Assembly: GCA_017936345.1 (NCBI GenBank)
Contig: JAGBFT010000072.1
Coordinates: 1-58,291, forward strand
Direction: 5' to 3'
Origin: Spirochaetaceae bacterium
Lineage (GTDB): Bacteria; Spirochaetota; Spirochaetia; Treponematales; Treponemataceae
DNA length: 58,291 nucleotides
The notes below the pieces were generated by a model. It was not told where the DNA came from. It was given only the letters and a program-made list of their open reading frames with translations, and made no database searches. This document shows positions 56,266-58,291 of this stretch, in pieces. The position numbers were made by a program, and so were the translations under genes. Every line of letters starts with the position of its first letter. The stretch's first letter is position 1.

Positions 56266-56557
56266 TCTTCATCTCCTTGGAAATTCAATCTTCGTATCTC
56301 TCCACTCTGAGGCAACGGGCCGGGCAGCAACTCTATTATACCAGGATTCTCTCTAGTATTTATCCTTGTGCCAGTGGCGTTTACCCTTGAACCATCCTAT
56401 TTTGCGAATTGTATTCATAAACAGCGTTTGTAAAAGAACTGGTTTGTGACAGCAGGTTTCCATTGCTGTCATACGTATATTCTACACCAGCACCGCCACT
56501 CCCGCAAGTCTTTTGGAGCCGGTTCTCGGCATCGTAGCTGTAGGTGATGGTTCCGAA
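56262..56557 (-). pseudogene. Frameshifted Rhs/YD-repeat fragment
   Basis: First frame (56557-56381): FGTITYSYDAENRLQKTCG, EYTYDSNGNLLSQTS, YEYNSQNRMV, then a stop. These are classic YD repeats. A shift of frame at about 56384 continues as VNATGTRINTRENPGIIELL and ends LNFQGDEE with TGA at 56264-56262 overlapping the next ATG. Further decayed Rhs sequence (TVSSSRIWISQDIFL) can be read upstream to about 56640. This covers the otherwise gene-free stretch 56266-56662. Confidence 0.8.
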
Positions 56558-56662
56558 CTAATCCATAGCTAGGAAAATATCCTGACTAATCCATATTCTA
56601 CTGCTGGAAACGGTTTGGTAGGAACTATCTTCTATATATTGGTACTTCCACTGGTGGCATAC

Positions 56663-57541
56663 TCAATCACCCCAATAGAGAGACATCCCTTCAACACGCT
56701 CATTAGAATCAAAAGTGAAGGTTAAATATGCAGTTCCCATAATACTACCAGAAATGTAGGTGATGAAGTTATCTTGCTCGGAGTATGGCTTGCCATATAA
56801 ATCTATGACATCCAACTTGTCGGTTCCACTTCCTGCCCCAAGTGATGTCTTGAATTCATTACCCGTTATGTCAATGATTCTGATGATTGGGTCATCTTCC
56901 TTTTCTATATAGCTGATGTCATCTTCTGAAAAGACCTTTATCATATGGGGAATGACGGCAACTTCCATACCATTCCAGGCATATCGGGGAAAACCAGCAT
57001 AGGGATTCCAGCTTCCTTTGCCATCCTCCTGTATACCCGGACGAAATTCTGGTGCTCCGAAAGTCTTCTCAAGTTGTGCCAGAGATGTATCCAATGTAAT
57101 GACTGCTGTAGAACCATTATTTCCAATATATTGAAACTCCATAAGGCTGTATGCCAGTTCCCCCGAATCCAGATTTGATACAATGGAAAACTGATAGTGT
57201 TCTTGGCGGATGATGGGAATACAATCTCCAGAAAGGTACTTGCCATATACCCAGCCCGTCGTTCCATCTATTGTTTTGACTTTATACCATGGATACATCT
57301 CTCCATTTACTCTTCGTAAATGACTTTCCGCCAGCACTTCACCAATAGTGTCTTTAGGTAGAACCCCTAATACTTCTCCGCCAAGGTTTGGCTGGCTACG
57401 AATACGAACATTGTCGTCCGTTACGAACACCAGAAGAGCATTGTCGGCTAAATTCTCCTCGGTCTGGGGATGCCCTTCTGTTGAATTGGAACTAGGAGCA
57501 TACTGTCGGATTGTGGCAGCCTCGCTCTTCGCTACGCTCAC
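56663..57541 (-). CDS. SH3-domain protein, probably 5' truncated
   Basis: 292 codons from GTG 57541, which has no Shine-Dalgarno; the frame runs on upstream through SSLHSRTV to a stop, and no ATG exists near the start of the folded part. Residues about 32-105 form a bacterial SH3 (SH3b) domain: LVFVTDDNVRIRSQPNLGG, EVLGVLPKDTIGEVL, WYKVKTIDGTTGWVYGKYL. The rest is a beta-rich domain without a recognised fold. SH3b proteins normally have a signal peptide for wall binding; its absence suggests loss of the true 5' end in this rearranged region. It may be a remnant. Confidence 0.6.
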   Translation of the reverse strand: MSVAKSEAATIRQYAPSSNSTEGHPQTEENLADNALLVFVTDDNVRIRSQPNLGGEVLGVLPKDTIGEVLAESHLRRVNGEMYPWYKVKTIDGTTGWVYGKYLSGDCIPIIRQEHYQFSIVSNLDSGELAYSLMEFQYIGNNGSTAVITLDTSLAQLEKTFGAPEFRPGIQEDGKGSWNPYAGFPRYAWNGMEVAVIPHMIKVFSEDDISYIEKEDDPIIRIIDITGNEFKTSLGAGSGTDKLDVIDLYGKPYSEQDNFITYISGSIMGTAYLTFTFDSNERVEGMSLYWGD

Positions 57542-57631
57542 AGTTCGGCTGTGCAGGGAACTCCCCAGCCACCTCTCGTTCTTTCGTTCATCGGGCTATA
57601 CTGTGGGTAGATGGGGATGGATAAAAATAAT

Positions 57632-57662
57632 CCCCCTTTTACTTTTTTCCAGTAAAAGGGGG
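57632..57662 (-). terminator. Strong hairpin downstream of the 84-aa gene
   Basis: CCCCCTTTTACT (57632-57643) pairs perfectly with AGTAAAAGGGGG (57651-57662), 12 bp with a 7-base loop. On the minus strand it is followed by ATTATTTTT, fitting termination of the gene that ends at 57695. Confidence 0.75.
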
Positions 57663-57694
57663 AGATATCAATTAATCAAAGTATGAGGGGGAGG

Positions 57695-57949
57695 TTACTG
57701 GGCAACCATTGTATTATAGATTTTCATCACAATGTTCATACCACATTTCCTATCGGAACTGGTACAAGGGATTGTAACATTTACGTATTTTTTTTCGTAT
57801 CTGATTACTGGCACTGCAAGAACCAAATGCTTCTTCTGCCGAGAGACAGTACATCCGATATCATTTAAAAATGCTCTCTGTTTTTTTGTCAGAGAACGGT
57901 AGTCTTTGAAATTTTTCTTCAATTCCTGTTTTAACACAATCGAATTCAT
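57695..57949 (-). CDS. Small protein of unknown function
   Basis: 84 aa from ATG 57949, which has GGAGG 5 bases upstream. Lys-rich N-terminus (VLKQELKKNFKDYRSLTKKQRAFLNDIG) followed by a beta-rich C-terminal half (KKHLVLAVPVIRYEKKYVNVTI) with three Cys. No signal peptide or membrane segment. It might bind nucleic acid, judging only by charge and helix pattern. Downstream hairpin at 57632-57662. Between it and the window end lies AT-rich sequence with tandem repeats. Confidence 0.6.
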   Translation of the reverse strand: MNSIVLKQELKKNFKDYRSLTKKQRAFLNDIGCTVSRQKKHLVLAVPVIRYEKKYVNVTIPCTSSDRKCGMNIVMKIYNTMVAQ

Positions 57950-58000
57950 ATAGCCTCCAAAATCAACCAGGATTATTAGGTTTATTATCAATACAAGGCT

Positions 58001-58047
58001 ATTAGAGATATTATAGAGTATTATAGATATTATAGAGTATTAGAATC
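58001..58047. repeat. 19-bp tandem repeat, about 2.5 copies
   Basis: ATTAGAGATATTATAGAGT (58001-58019), ATTATAGATATTATAGAGT (58020-58038), then ATTAGAATC (58039-58047). AT-rich, noncoding, upstream of the 84-aa gene. The rest of 57950-58197 shows nothing else that I recognise. Confidence 0.8.
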
Positions 58048-58197
58048 GCTACGGAATCATCATTGTAAATGATATAGACTCTGTAGGTGATCATCAGTTT
58101 AATAAATTTATTTTGAGATGATACTAACAAAATTGATTCTTGTCAAGTAATTTTCTGAAAATAGACAAAAAAGGTTGTCTATTTTCTGGAAACCATC

Positions 58198-58290
58198 TTA
58201 ACTACCAATCGTCATCATCATCATCGTCATCCCAATCATCATCGTCGTCATCATCGTCGTCACGTATTCTTTACTTTCTTGAGCTACAAA
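58198..58290 (-). CDS. Possible C-terminal end of a gene running off the window, with GAT-type microsatellite
   Basis: On the minus strand a frame open from the window edge reads FVAQESKEYV, then Thr/Met/Ile-rich residues, and ends with TAA at 58200-58198. The low-complexity part arises from (GAT/GAC)n between 58206 and 58262. One frame over, the same bases encode an Asp-rich tail (DDDDDDDDW and DDDDDDDW then TAG), which looks more like a real acidic C-terminus, but that frame has a TAA just upstream. A frameshift in the repeat may have occurred. Too little is visible to name a product. Confidence 0.3.
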   Translation of the reverse strand, partial: FVAQESKEYVTTMMTTMMIGMTMMMMTIGS

Positions 58291-58291
58291 A

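Noticed and set aside
57541-57600. Possible dispersed repeat reading GAGCGTAGCGAAGAGCGAGG upstream of the SH3 gene
   Set aside because: It resembles family-like junction repeats in other genomes but only one copy is in the window, so it cannot be supported here.
58001-58047. Tandem repeat as a CRISPR array or replication origin
   Set aside because: Units are contiguous without spacers, only 2.5 copies, and no cas, dnaA or rep gene is nearby.

Overview
The window looks like chromosome from a treponeme-type spirochete. The evidence is the fliG-fliH-fliI-fliJ order of a flagellar export cluster, a PUR-domain (BpuR-like) nucleic-acid-binding protein, many small lipoproteins, a TGS-containing uridine-kinase-like protein, and a housekeeping block rpoZ-miaA / dxs-folP-cdaA-cdaR-acpS-truA. 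Base composition is moderately AT-rich. No rRNA, tRNA or CRISPR was seen. Species was not determined.

Layout. 1-2.9 kb: end of fliG, then fliH, fliI, fliJ. 2.9-10 kb: nucleoside kinase, GT4 glycosyltransferase, thiI, an envelope protein of unknown function, and a WecA/TagO-like sugar-phosphate transferase fused to a VanZ domain behind a G10 tract. 10-20.4 kb: a short DtxR-family repressor, argH, then cytochrome bd oxidase (cydAB), its ABC exporter (cydDC) and a polar amino-acid ABC importer. 20.5-23.3 kb: a two-component system and two unknown genes. 23.3-29.4 kb: a phosphoribosyltransferase and a co-directional run of three unknown envelope proteins ending in rnhB. 29.4-44.5 kb: PUR protein, rpoZ, miaA, a 29-codon mS38/COX24-like gene, dxs, folP, cdaA/cdaR (c-di-AMP synthesis and its partner), acpS, a DUF2225 protein, truA, an InlB-repeat lipoprotein, priA, family-4 UDG, yebC and ruvC.

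44.6-48.3 kb is the most interesting part of the core. Four consecutive predicted lipoproteins are an FMN-binding protein with two candidate flavinylation motifs, a rhodanese-like protein with a catalytic Cys, an ApbE flavin transferase, and a second rhodanese-like protein that has lost the catalytic Cys and Arg. Together they suggest an extracytoplasmic flavin/sulfur redox module.

48.3-51.1 kb carries a zinc/manganese-type ABC permease and ATPase (the ATPase has a His/Cys-rich N-terminal extension) and a membrane-anchored DNA/RNA nuclease. From about 51.1 kb to the end the window is an accessory island on the minus strand: an IS transposase fragment and a decayed Rhs/YD-repeat locus cut into C-terminal pieces. 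Several pieces overlap the next small gene by ATGA, the arrangement expected of displaced toxin-tip/immunity modules. The island also holds a WG-repeat lipoprotein, an SH3-domain protein, tandem repeats and a GAT-type microsatellite.

Expression signals worth noting: several genes have a good -10 box only 6-8 bases before the ATG and no Shine-Dalgarno (predicted leaderless mRNAs); terminator-like hairpins sit on the start regions of miaA, dxs and ruvC; and dxs has no ATG/GTG/TTG in frame for its conserved N-terminus.
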